Shown one piece after another: positions 17,783 to 25,551 of a DNA stretch of 64,000 bases. The DNA comes from Candidatus Anammoxibacter sp. GTDB taxonomy: Bacteria; Planctomycetota; Brocadiia; Brocadiales; Anammoxibacteraceae. The translations under genes and the position numbers were made by a program. The DNA lies in contig JAIQZQ010000007.1 of NCBI GenBank assembly GCA_021777105.1, forward strand, positions 61,851 to 125,850, given 5' to 3'. The stretch's first letter is position 1. Each line of letters begins with the position of its first letter. The notes under the pieces are model-generated. The model saw only the letters and a program-made list of their open reading frames with translations, was not told the origin of the DNA and did no database searches.

Positions 17783-18586
17783 ATGGATATAGGGGCAATT
17801 GGCGGTATAGCATTAGGCGGGGTTTTGATTTTGATTTCAATACTTATGGGGGGCAGTTTGGGGGCCTTTATCAATATACCGTCAATGATGATTGTGGGCG
17901 GCGGCACTGTGGCCGCCACATTGGTTAAATATCCCATGAATAGCGTCTTTGGCGCCAGTAAGCTTGTTCAAAAAGCTATGTTCATGCAAAATTATTCTCT
18001 TGCCGATGAAATTGCCAGGTTTAATGAGTTTGCCAAGATCGCCAAACGAGAGGGCTTGCTTGCCCTTGAGCAAAAAAGCGCTGAGATTAAAGAGCCGTTT
18101 TTAATAAAAGCTGTGCAATTGTTGGTGGACGGCACCAGCGCCGACGCATTAAGATCTGTAATGGAGACTGAAATAGAGAATATAAGATCAAGGCATGAAA
18201 CAGGCAAAGGAATCCTTGAGTCAATGGGCGCGTATGCTCCCGCCTTCGGTATGATAGGGACATTGATAGGACTTATTTTGATGTTGCAACAATTAGACGA
18301 TCCCTCCACAATTGGCGTTGGAATGGCGACCGCCCTTATCACGACATTTTACGGTGTATTATTGGCCAACCTTATCTTTTTGCCTCTGGCGGGAAAACTT
18401 GAAGGCAAAAGCAAAGAGGAGTTGGCGGTAAAGGAGCTGATGATGGAGGGTATTTTATCGCTTCAGGCCGGAGACAGTCCATTTATTATTTCAGATAAGC
18501 TACAAGCGTTCGTTTCAAGGTCAAGCAGGACTGACGAAGAAGAGCGGGATGACAAAGGCGGCGGCGAAGGAGAAGCCGGTGGCTAA
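17783..18586 (+). CDS. motA: Flagellar motor stator protein MotA
   Basis: This 267-aa protein has four membrane segments (about 5-23, 30-50, 152-172, 184-206) and the MotA/TolQ/ExbB pattern, including the GKGILESMGAYAPAFGMIGTLIGLILML segment and the TIGVGMATALITTFYGVLLANLIFLP signature with the functional proline. AAAAGGAGAAG precedes the start. With MotB it forms the ion-driven stator. The stop lies inside motB (38-nt overlap). Confidence 0.95.
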   Translation: MDIGAIGGIALGGVLILISILMGGSLGAFINIPSMMIVGGGTVAATLVKYPMNSVFGASKLVQKAMFMQNYSLADEIARFNEFAKIAKREGLLALEQKSAEIKEPFLIKAVQLLVDGTSADALRSVMETEIENIRSRHETGKGILESMGAYAPAFGMIGTLIGLILMLQQLDDPSTIGVGMATALITTFYGVLLANLIFLPLAGKLEGKSKEELAVKELMMEGILSLQAGDSPFIISDKLQAFVSRSSRTDEEERDDKGGGEGEAGG

Positions 18587-19328
18587 AGCAAAGATTAAAA
18601 TTGAATGGTTTGGCGACCCAGGTTGGCTGACGACTTTTGGAGACCTTATTACGCTTCTGATGACGTTCTTTGTGCTTTTAATAAGTTTTTCCACAATCAA
18701 TACGGAAAAACTTGAAGATGTAATAAAAGAGATGCAGGGCAAGATAGGCATTTTAGACAAATCAAAAGATATGGGCTTTTCTGACGGTGTTTCAGGACAA
18801 AAAGTTCCCATTCCCGAAGATTTGGCAAATATGCTTGAAGGTGGATCAAGTTCTAAAGCAGCATTAGACTACAAAAAAGGGCTTTACAGGGAGGTTAGCG
18901 ATTATTTAGATAAGTCGGATCTTAATCAGCATATGGAGCTTCAATTAAAAAATGAAGACCTCATACTGCGTGTTCAGGCTGACAAAATCTTTTTTAGAAA
19001 TGAGAATGATTTTAAAGAAGATAATTTATGGTTGATAGATAGCCTGTTTGCAGTTATTAACGGGGTGCCTTATGATATGGTTATTTCAGCCCCTGTTGGA
19101 AAAACATTTATTCCCTCAAAGAGGTACATGTCGGAGTTTGATTTGTCTATTGCGCGTTCTATTAGGGTGTGCAAATATTTTGTTGATAAAGGCAGGATAA
19201 AACCTAAAAGGATAGGCGTCAGCGATCATGGCAAATTTTATTCCGTTGCAAGAAATAGCGACATAATAGACAACAGGGGAGATTATATAGAGATTATTTT
19301 GCTTGGCAATACCGTAGCCGGCGGATAG
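18549..19328 (+). CDS. motB: Flagellar motor stator protein MotB
   Basis: The protein has 259 aa. The N-terminal basic patch is followed by the transmembrane segment WLTTFGDLITLLMTFFVLLISF with D32, the proton-binding aspartate of MotB. A periplasmic OmpA/MotB-like domain follows (about 110-255), though its peptidoglycan-binding loop is divergent (DMVISAPVGKTF in place of a VEGHTD-type strand; LSIARSIRV retained). It overlaps motA and should be its stator partner. The divergent cell-wall-binding part may be compensated by the second MotB-like protein next door (inference). Confidence 0.9.
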   Translation: MTKAAAKEKPVAKAKIKIEWFGDPGWLTTFGDLITLLMTFFVLLISFSTINTEKLEDVIKEMQGKIGILDKSKDMGFSDGVSGQKVPIPEDLANMLEGGSSSKAALDYKKGLYREVSDYLDKSDLNQHMELQLKNEDLILRVQADKIFFRNENDFKEDNLWLIDSLFAVINGVPYDMVISAPVGKTFIPSKRYMSEFDLSIARSIRVCKYFVDKGRIKPKRIGVSDHGKFYSVARNSDIIDNRGDYIEIILLGNTVAGG

Positions 19329-19378
19329 GAAACTGTAATTGATAATATTTTTTTTAACATTTAGGCTTATATAGTCAT

Positions 19379-20068
19379 ATGGCGCAGAAAGAACGAATTG
19401 TAAGAAAAAAAGAAGTTGGTGTTGACATGCTGGCGTTTAGTTCAATTATGACTATTATGTTGGCGTTCTTTATTATGTTAACTTCTTTTATTTCAGATCA
19501 GGAAGCGGAACTTTTAAAACGGGCAAGCGCCTCGTTCAGAAAAGCCGTGTCTTCTTTTGGATTAAACTCATTCATTGAAAGGATTGGCGGAAAAGATGTG
19601 ATTGATATGGATGTAGATAGATCCAGGCAAAACTTTCCGGCAAAACCAATAGAAAATATACACCGCAATAAAGATGATAACAATGTGCTTGAAGAGAATG
19701 TAGAATTTGAAAATAATCAACAACAAACGCAATCATACATACCTACTCTGATCAAGTTTGACAAGGGAGATTATAACCTTAATGCGGAGGCAAAAAGGAT
19801 TTTAGACGATTTCATACTTTTAGTGGCCGACAGGCCGTCAAATATTATGGTCGAAGGAAGAGCCGGCTCCGATGAAGTGGCCGGTAGCGAAGATTATTTG
19901 GATTGGTATCTTTCGAGTTTTCGCGCTCATACCGTGGCGGAATATTTAAACTCAGTAGGCGGCATAGACGCCAGGCGCCTTTCTGCTGTTGGGTATGGAA
20001 TGCATAGGCCTTTGGTTAATCAAAGCGGAAATGCGTTTGTGGGGCTAATTGTTTTGCAAAGTATGTAG
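19379..20068 (+). CDS. Second MotB-like OmpA-family protein lacking the proton-carrying Asp
   Basis: This 229-aa protein has an N-terminal basic patch, one membrane segment (about 16-36, DMLAFSSIMTIMLAFFIMLTSF) and a well-formed OmpA/MotB peptidoglycan-binding domain (about 120-229; NIMVEGRAGSDE, YLSSFRAHTVAEYL, RLSAVGYGMHRPL). Aligning its AFF with the TFF of the adjacent MotB puts S22 where MotB has D32, so it should not conduct protons by the usual mechanism. It follows motB after 50 bp and precedes fliL. It may be a structural stator or cell-wall anchor subunit rather than a second motor. Confidence 0.82.
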   Translation: MAQKERIVRKKEVGVDMLAFSSIMTIMLAFFIMLTSFISDQEAELLKRASASFRKAVSSFGLNSFIERIGGKDVIDMDVDRSRQNFPAKPIENIHRNKDDNNVLEENVEFENNQQQTQSYIPTLIKFDKGDYNLNAEAKRILDDFILLVADRPSNIMVEGRAGSDEVAGSEDYLDWYLSSFRAHTVAEYLNSVGGIDARRLSAVGYGMHRPLVNQSGNAFVGLIVLQSM

Positions 20069-20242
20069 AAAAATTTTTAAATTTAGATGCGGTTTTCTTG
20101 CTAAATGTTTTCTAATCGGCTATATTATACCCAAAAATTAAAGCTATTCAGGCGTCATTTCTTTTGATAATTATTGCAATCTCTATATAATGGGTTGCAT
20201 TGGCAAATTTGTTTAGTGTTGAAATATTAAGTAAGGCATAGA

Positions 20243-20878
20243 ATGCAGTTAAAAACTTTAATTGTGCTGGCGGTTATTGCGATCATTTGTGTTGGGATGG
20301 CGTTTATCCTTGTGTCGAAAGGGTATATTCGCATCGGTGCGCCTGGGCAGGATCAAGCCGCCCAACAGGCGGAAGGCGTAACGGATCCCGAGGCTCTTGC
20401 CGACGAAGAAGAGTCTGAGCTTGAAGAAGAGATGCAGGAGGAGCTGGAAGAGCTGGAGGCTAAACAAGACGGGGAAGATGGAGACGGAAGAGTATTAACA
20501 GTAATACCTTTGGAACCAATTATTGTTAACCTGAAAGGCTCGTTTGGAAGAAGGTATTTAAAGACTACGATTAATTTAGGCGTTGAAGCGATAAAAACTA
20601 AAGACGACGAAGAAGACGAGGACAAAAAAAAGAAGAAAAAGAAAAAAGAAGAAGAAGAAGGGGCCGGCGATACTGAGTTAAAAGCGGAAATTGAAGGTAA
20701 AATGGTTGAGATTAAGGATGTTTTGATCTCCATACTTTCCGCCAAAAGTATTGAGGATGTTGAGGGTTGGTCCGACCAAAATCTTATCAGGGAAGAGATA
20801 AAAGATATTTTAAATTCACAGTTACATCTAAACGCTAAGGTTAGAAAAGTCTTTTTTACGGAGTTTGTGGTGCAATGA
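20243..20878 (+). CDS. fliL: Flagellar basal body-associated protein FliL
   Basis: This 211-aa protein has an N-terminal membrane segment (about 4-24, TLIVLAVIAIICVGMAFILV), an acidic linker, and the FliL periplasmic domain: TVIPLEPIIVNLKGSFGRRYLKTTINLGV, then LISILSAKSIEDVEGWSDQNLIREEIKDILNSQL and VFFTEFVVQ at the end. An unusual charged insertion with eight lysines followed by glutamates splits the domain (about 119-145). FliL associates with stators. The stop overlaps fliM as ATGA. Confidence 0.93.
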   Translation: MQLKTLIVLAVIAIICVGMAFILVSKGYIRIGAPGQDQAAQQAEGVTDPEALADEEESELEEEMQEELEELEAKQDGEDGDGRVLTVIPLEPIIVNLKGSFGRRYLKTTINLGVEAIKTKDDEEDEDKKKKKKKKEEEEGAGDTELKAEIEGKMVEIKDVLISILSAKSIEDVEGWSDQNLIREEIKDILNSQLHLNAKVRKVFFTEFVVQ

Positions 20879-21894
20879 CGCCTGATGACACAGACAGTTT
20901 GCTGGATTCGGCTGATCAGCTCGACGCCAGCGCTATTTTATCCAACGACGAGGTTGACGCGCTCCTTTCAGCCATACATGAGGGAGACGTTGTTGTTGGA
21001 AAGTCCGGCGACGCTAAAGAGCACAGGATACGACCTTATGATTTTCGGCAAGTAAGCAGGCTCTCAAGGGTTGACAAGCAGAGGTTGCAATATATCCATG
21101 AAAGCGCGGCTGTAAATATCGGGGCCGCTATGTCAATGTATTTAAGGGGCGTTGTCGAATGCAGGTTGATAGCCCTTGAAGAAATTTCATATCGAAATTT
21201 TGCCGACTCAATTACAAGCAATGTGCATGTTGTTGTTATGAACATTAAGCCTATGGAGGGCGCGGGAATCATAATAGTTGATATGGATCTTGTGCTTAAC
21301 ATTATTGACAAATCGCTTGGAGGGCCTGGAATATACTCTTCCAGTGAAGGCACGCTTACTGAAGTTGAAGCGACAATCATAAATACCATTATCAGGGATG
21401 TTATTATTTTTGAAGGGTTGGCCGTGTCATGGAAAGAGAATGTCGAGCTTAATTGGAATATTGAGAGAACTGAAGCTGATATGAGGGTTGTGCAAATCGC
21501 AAGAGACGACGAGTTAATGATGTCGGCGAATTTTGCTGTTGACGGCGATCTTGGTTTTGGAAGAATGATAGTTTGTATCCCATTTGCAAGTATTGAAGAG
21601 TTTGTCGCAGGATTTGGCGAAGGCACAACTAAGCAGGATAAGGAGCAGGAAGAGCTTGATTTAAGAGACGGGGTTGAACGGGCGCCTCTTGATATTGCCG
21701 CCGTGCTGGGCGAGACGGAGATAACGGTAGCCGACTTGTTTAGCTTAAAAGGGGGCGATGTCATAAGGCTTGATAATAAAGCTAAACATGCTTTAGATTT
21801 GCGAGTTGAAGGCAGAACAAAGTTTGAATGCCGGTTGGGCACGTACCATAGGCGAAAGGCCGTTAGAGTTGAGGCGGCCAGGTCAAAAGATTAG
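20875..21894 (+). CDS. fliM: Flagellar motor switch protein FliM
   Basis: This 339-aa protein starts in an ATGA overlap with fliL. The N-terminal segment ILSNDEVDALLSAI is the conserved FliM motif (about 20-33). The CheC-like middle domain (about 55-230) includes RPYDFRQVSRLSRVDKQRL and GGPGIYSS. The C-terminal SpoA/FliN-like domain (about 265-335; DIAAVLGETEITVADLFSLKGGDVIRLDNKA) follows. It is the C-ring protein that binds CheY-P and FliG. Confidence 0.96.
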   Translation: MTPDDTDSLLDSADQLDASAILSNDEVDALLSAIHEGDVVVGKSGDAKEHRIRPYDFRQVSRLSRVDKQRLQYIHESAAVNIGAAMSMYLRGVVECRLIALEEISYRNFADSITSNVHVVVMNIKPMEGAGIIIVDMDLVLNIIDKSLGGPGIYSSSEGTLTEVEATIINTIIRDVIIFEGLAVSWKENVELNWNIERTEADMRVVQIARDDELMMSANFAVDGDLGFGRMIVCIPFASIEEFVAGFGEGTTKQDKEQEELDLRDGVERAPLDIAAVLGETEITVADLFSLKGGDVIRLDNKAKHALDLRVEGRTKFECRLGTYHRRKAVRVEAARSKD

Positions 21895-21995
21895 GGTTTA
21901 GGGAAAAATTAAACTTTTTTAAAAAATAGCGTAAATTATTTTTATGCTTTAAAGATATTCCTTTAAACTTCTTAATTCTTTGAAAGGGGTATTTT

Positions 21996-22487
21996 ATGGA
22001 TGATTTAGGAAATGGCGATGGTCCAGGCGAATCCAGCCAACCATTGATTAGCGATGACGACTTGTTGCAAGGCGATAGTTCCGGCCAGCCTCTGCTTGGC
22101 GACGACGATTTAAATATGGGGTTGGATCATGGTGGCGATTTAGGTTCAGACCCGTCGGTCAAGTCGGTTCAATTGTCGGAATTTGATGAACCAAATCTGT
22201 TTGACGGCGGCGAAGCTGATTCCGAGCAAACCAATATTGACATGATTATGGACATCTCAATTCCAATATCAGTGGAATTGGGGCGAACCACCATGCTTTT
22301 AAAGGATGTGCTTACACTTGCGCCGGGTTCTATTGTCGAGCTAAATAAACTGGCCGGCGACACGGTAGACCTAATGATTAGGGGCAAACTTATTGCCAAA
22401 GGCGAAGTTGTGGTGGTTGATGATAACTTCGGCATGAGAATTACAAGCATCTGCGGGCAAGAAGAGAGATTAAAGCATTTAACGTAA
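21996..22487 (+). CDS. fliN: Flagellar motor switch protein FliN
   Basis: This 163-aa protein has a C-terminal SpoA domain (about 85-160; DISIPISVELGRTTMLLKDVLTLAPGSIVELNKLAGDTVDLMI), the FliN core of the C ring. The first 80 residues are acidic and contain two copies of a QPL-x-x-DDDL-x-x-G motif, much longer than the short N-terminus of enteric FliN. GAAAGGGG precedes the start. A strong hairpin follows the gene, so this is probably the last gene of its transcript. Confidence 0.94.
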   Translation: MDDLGNGDGPGESSQPLISDDDLLQGDSSGQPLLGDDDLNMGLDHGGDLGSDPSVKSVQLSEFDEPNLFDGGEADSEQTNIDMIMDISIPISVELGRTTMLLKDVLTLAPGSIVELNKLAGDTVDLMIRGKLIAKGEVVVVDDNFGMRITSICGQEERLKHLT

Positions 22488-22538
22488 ACTATTTATTTCC
22501 CATATTAAACGAAATTCATTTAAACAAATCCGCGGTCT

Positions 22539-22581
22539 AAAAATCAGGCAATGTTTAATATTTAACTATTGCCTGATTTTT
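22539..22581 (+). terminator. Intrinsic terminator after fliN
   Basis: A 14-bp perfect inverted repeat (AAAAATCAGGCAAT / ATTGCCTGATTTTT) encloses a 15-base loop; the right arm ends in a T run. It is the only strong hairpin seen in the flagellar cluster before fliA and divides it into two transcripts. Confidence 0.75.
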
Positions 22582-22722
22582 CTAGTCTAAAATTTATACA
22601 CTAGTCTAAAAAATCTACACATCTATTTTGCAAATTCATTTTCGAAACTCCCCACAAAACAAACTTTCCGTTTAAAGCATTGATCATATAAATCAAACAA
22701 TTTGTCGGAGCCTCAATACAGA

Positions 22723-22762
22723 AACCATTCTACAATGGCTTTTGTTTCACTTTAGAATGGTT
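22723..22762. repeat. Inverted repeat in the fliN-fliO gap
   Basis: AACCATTCTA (22723-22732) and TAGAATGGTT (22753-22762) are a perfect 10-bp inverted repeat around 20 bases. It lies about 85 bases upstream of the sigma-54 -24 box before fliO, a normal distance for an enhancer or activator site. Confidence 0.45.
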
Positions 22763-22846
22763 CATTGCGAAAATTGCTTATATTTTTAATGCGTCATTTT
22801 CAACATTTACAAACTAATTTTGCTTATATTTGATCCTCGCTTCAAT

Positions 22847-22863
22847 CAGGCATACAATTTGCG
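22847..22863 (+). promoter_or_regulatory. Sigma-54 promoter upstream of fliO
   Basis: CAGGCATACAATTTGCG has GG (22849-22850) and GC (22861-22862) with 10 bases between. The -12 element TTTGC is good; the -24 element has A in place of T before GG. Transcription would begin near 22873, about 18 bases before the fliO start, leaving room for the CGGAG ribosome site. Confidence 0.6.
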
Positions 22864-22890
22864 TTATAATAACCTTTCGGAGTTTATATA

Positions 22891-23511
22891 ATGAAAAAAA
22901 TATTTGTTTTTCTTGCCATTTTGTTGACATTGCACATGTTAGGTCAAAGCGGGTGTTTTGGCTCTGATGAAACCAATGAAGCCCCCATTGAGGTTAACAG
23001 CGCTCTTGGAAAGGACGCGCCCATTGAGGTTAAAAAAGAGCTTCCAGGCAAGGACGCGCCCATTGAGGTTAACAACGATCTGAACAAGGATGCTCCTATC
23101 AAGGTTCATGAAGCTCTGAACAGTGGTCAAAACAACAAATTTTTAACAAGCGATTTTGCTCCGATTAAAGGGGTAATTCAATCCTTTGCCATAGTGATTG
23201 TTTTAATTGCTATGTTCTTCGTGTTTCTGAAATGGAGATACGGAGGATCGTTTCGAGGCTTAAAAAGCAATAAAAAGAGGCATATTCAGGTTATTGAGCA
23301 TTCAATGCTGGGGCCAAAAAGGGCGATATATTTGGTAAAAGTGATGGATAAGTTATTGGTAGTGGGCGCAACGGGCGAAGGGATGTCTTTGTTAAGCGAA
23401 ATGGATGATGCTGAAAAAAGCGAATTGCCGGGCGATTTAAATACGCCGCCGGATGAGGGCTTTTCGATTCTTTTACAAAAGAAAGATACGGGCAAGGACA
23501 GCGCAAACTGA
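22891..23511 (+). CDS. fliO: Flagellar biosynthesis protein FliO with repeat-bearing N-terminus
   Basis: This 206-aa protein has a signal peptide (about 1-24), a periplasmic region of four imperfect 14-16-residue repeats (KDAPIEVNNDL type), a membrane segment (about 96-116, GVIQSFAIVIVLIAMFFVFLKW) and a cytoplasmic FliO domain (about 120-200; RHIQVIEHSMLGPKRAIYLVKVMDKLLVVGATGEGMSLL). FliO helps assemble the FliP ring of the export gate. It is identified by this last domain and by its place before fliP. The repeats are not a usual FliO feature. Confidence 0.9.
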   Translation: MKKIFVFLAILLTLHMLGQSGCFGSDETNEAPIEVNSALGKDAPIEVKKELPGKDAPIEVNNDLNKDAPIKVHEALNSGQNNKFLTSDFAPIKGVIQSFAIVIVLIAMFFVFLKWRYGGSFRGLKSNKKRHIQVIEHSMLGPKRAIYLVKVMDKLLVVGATGEGMSLLSEMDDAEKSELPGDLNTPPDEGFSILLQKKDTGKDSAN

Positions 23512-23555
23512 GAAGAACTCTCGTGAGCGTTTGATTATTTTGACAGGAACACCGC

Positions 23556-24338
23556 ATGAAATCTAAAATAGCATATATAATATTTGGAATAATCTTGTTT
23601 TTGTTCTTAAATGGCAGCGTAATAGCCCAGGAGACGAATGACAAGTCTGCAAAACAAAGCACAAACCCTTTTAACATGACTTTCAGCGTTGAATCAGGCA
23701 AGGATTCAGGTAGTATGGCAAGCGTGCTTAAGATTGCCATGTTTTTAACTCTCATGTCCATCCTTCCCGGGCTTATCCTTTCAATGACCTCGTTTTTACG
23801 GATTATTATTGTAATATCGTTTGTGAAACAAGCTATGGGAACCCCGCAAATGCCGCCTAACCAGATTGTGGTCGGTATTGCCATCTTTTTGACCATGTAC
23901 ATTATGTCTCCTGTTTGGATTGAAATCAACGACACTGCAATTCAACCTTTTGTAAATAAAGAGATTACGGAAAAAGAGGCCTTTGAAAAAGGTTTGTTGC
24001 CGTTGCGTGAATTTATGTTAAAACAGACCCGAGAGGATGATGTTGCCCTGTTTGTTAATATATCAGGCAATAAAAAACCTGAGAATATTGATGACATAGC
24101 AACTTCCACGCTTATTCCCGCGTTTATAACAAGCGAATTGAAAACCGCCTTCCAGATGGGGTTTATACTATACCTTCCGTTTATAGTAATAGACGCTGTT
24201 ATTGCTACGACTTTGACGGCGATGGGCATGTTTATGTTGCCTCCTGTAATGATATCAATGCCGTTTAAGCTTATTCTTTTTGTGCTGGCTGACGGCTGGA
24301 AGCTGGTTATCCAATCAGTTGTTACCAGCTTCAGGTAA
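23556..24338 (+). CDS. fliP: Flagellar export gate protein FliP
   Basis: This 260-aa protein has a cleavable signal peptide (about 1-24, ending VIAQ) and four membrane segments. The FliP signatures are present: ILPGLILSMTSFLRIIIVISFVKQAMGTPQMPPNQI and FILYLPFIVIDAVIATTLTAMGMFMLPPVMISMPFKLILFVLADGW. Five FliP subunits form the core of the export gate with FliQ and FliR. Confidence 0.97.
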   Translation: MKSKIAYIIFGIILFLFLNGSVIAQETNDKSAKQSTNPFNMTFSVESGKDSGSMASVLKIAMFLTLMSILPGLILSMTSFLRIIIVISFVKQAMGTPQMPPNQIVVGIAIFLTMYIMSPVWIEINDTAIQPFVNKEITEKEAFEKGLLPLREFMLKQTREDDVALFVNISGNKKPENIDDIATSTLIPAFITSELKTAFQMGFILYLPFIVIDAVIATTLTAMGMFMLPPVMISMPFKLILFVLADGWKLVIQSVVTSFR

Positions 24339-24405
24339 TTGAGGCTCATTTTTATCGGCAAGATTAATTTTGTTTTTAACAAAACTTTTTTTAGGCAGCT
24401 AACTA

Positions 24406-24675
24406 ATGTCACCAGAGCTAGTTACAACATTATTACAAAAGACGATTCAGACCGCTGTTTATATAATGGGCCCGATACTTATTACAGCAATGGCAATAGG
24501 ACTGGTAGTTTCAATATTTCAGACCGTTACCAGTATTCAGGAGCAAACATTGACGTTTTTGCCGAAAGTTTTGGGCGTATTTGGCGTTGTGTTGTATATT
24601 TTCCCCTGGGCGGTAAGGCTTTTGACCGATTTTACGACAGAGTTGTTTGGAATTATGACAAGCATGAACAAATAG
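24406..24675 (+). CDS. fliQ: Flagellar export gate protein FliQ
   Basis: This 89-aa protein has two membrane helices and the FliQ pattern (TAVYIMGPILITAMAIGLVVSIFQTVTSIQEQTLTFLPKVL). It lies between fliP and fliR, 12 bp before the latter. A ribosome site is weak, suggesting translation coupled to neighbours. Confidence 0.95.
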   Translation: MSPELVTTLLQKTIQTAVYIMGPILITAMAIGLVVSIFQTVTSIQEQTLTFLPKVLGVFGVVLYIFPWAVRLLTDFTTELFGIMTSMNK

Positions 24676-24687
24676 GGCGCGTTTACT

Positions 24688-25479
24688 ATGGAATTTAACG
24701 TTGGAACAATAACTGAAATGATGAATAAGCTCCCTGTTTTCATCATGGTCGTGTTTAGAATGGGCGGTTTGTTTTTAACGGCCCCGGTATTTTCGCATAT
24801 GGCAGTTCCAATGAGGATAAAAGTTTCCCTCGCGTTTTTCATGGCGCTGGTTATTTTTCCATCAGTTCAAACGCTTCCGTCGGAGTTGCCTGATGGTTTT
24901 ATACTTTTCGGGGCCGTTGCGGCTAAAGAAACTGCCGTGGGCGCGATTATAGGCTACTTTGCCGCCTTGCTGTTTACAGTGTTCTCAATGGCTGGTTCGG
25001 TTATCGGCAGGCAAATAGGGCTTGAAATGGCCGCGACACTGTCGCCGGGCATGCAAACAGGAGGCTCCCTCACTGGGTTTATTTATTACATTACAGGCGC
25101 AATAATATTTTTAGGGGTTAATGGCCACCACTGGCTCATTAAAACGCTTGCTTTTAGTTATAGGGCCGTGCCGCTGGCAGGGTTTCGCTATACGCCCAAG
25201 TTGACGGAGAAGATTACCGATTCATTTGCCCTCTATTTTGCTCAAGGCATAAAGATAGCGGCTCCCTTTATAATTGTAGGTTTGTTGTCGTTAGTTTTAG
25301 TTGGCATTGTGTTGAAAGTGACGCAACAAAGCAATCTTTTTGTGCTGGAATTGCCTATGAAGTCACTGGTGGGATTTACTCTCCTGGTTGTAAGTTTGCC
25401 GTTTGGTATTTTTGCGATGAAAAACATTATGGAAACTTTGCAGGGCGAAATTGTGAATTTGCTGAGGTTCATGAGGTAA
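24688..25479 (+). CDS. fliR: Flagellar export gate protein FliR
   Basis: This 263-aa protein has six predicted membrane segments and FliR motifs: FRMGGLFLTAPVFSHMAVPMRIKVSLAFFMALVIFP near the N-terminus, the AAKETAVGAIIGYFAALLFTVFSMAGSVIGRQIGL segment and the C-terminal KIAAPFIIVGLLSLVLVGIVLK region. It is one subunit per export gate and lies in the standard place after fliQ. Confidence 0.96.
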   Translation: MEFNVGTITEMMNKLPVFIMVVFRMGGLFLTAPVFSHMAVPMRIKVSLAFFMALVIFPSVQTLPSELPDGFILFGAVAAKETAVGAIIGYFAALLFTVFSMAGSVIGRQIGLEMAATLSPGMQTGGSLTGFIYYITGAIIFLGVNGHHWLIKTLAFSYRAVPLAGFRYTPKLTEKITDSFALYFAQGIKIAAPFIIVGLLSLVLVGIVLKVTQQSNLFVLELPMKSLVGFTLLVVSLPFGIFAMKNIMETLQGEIVNLLRFMR

Positions 25480-25551
25480 ATGATTTGCTAAATTCCGTTT
25501 TTTGAAAGGCAATGGAACATTAATTGCATATATGAACATTAGGAGCTAAAA

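Noticed and set aside
24339..24698. Protein overlapping all of fliQ in another frame
   Set aside because: FliQ is clear in its own frame; the other frame shows no protein-like hydrophobic pattern.
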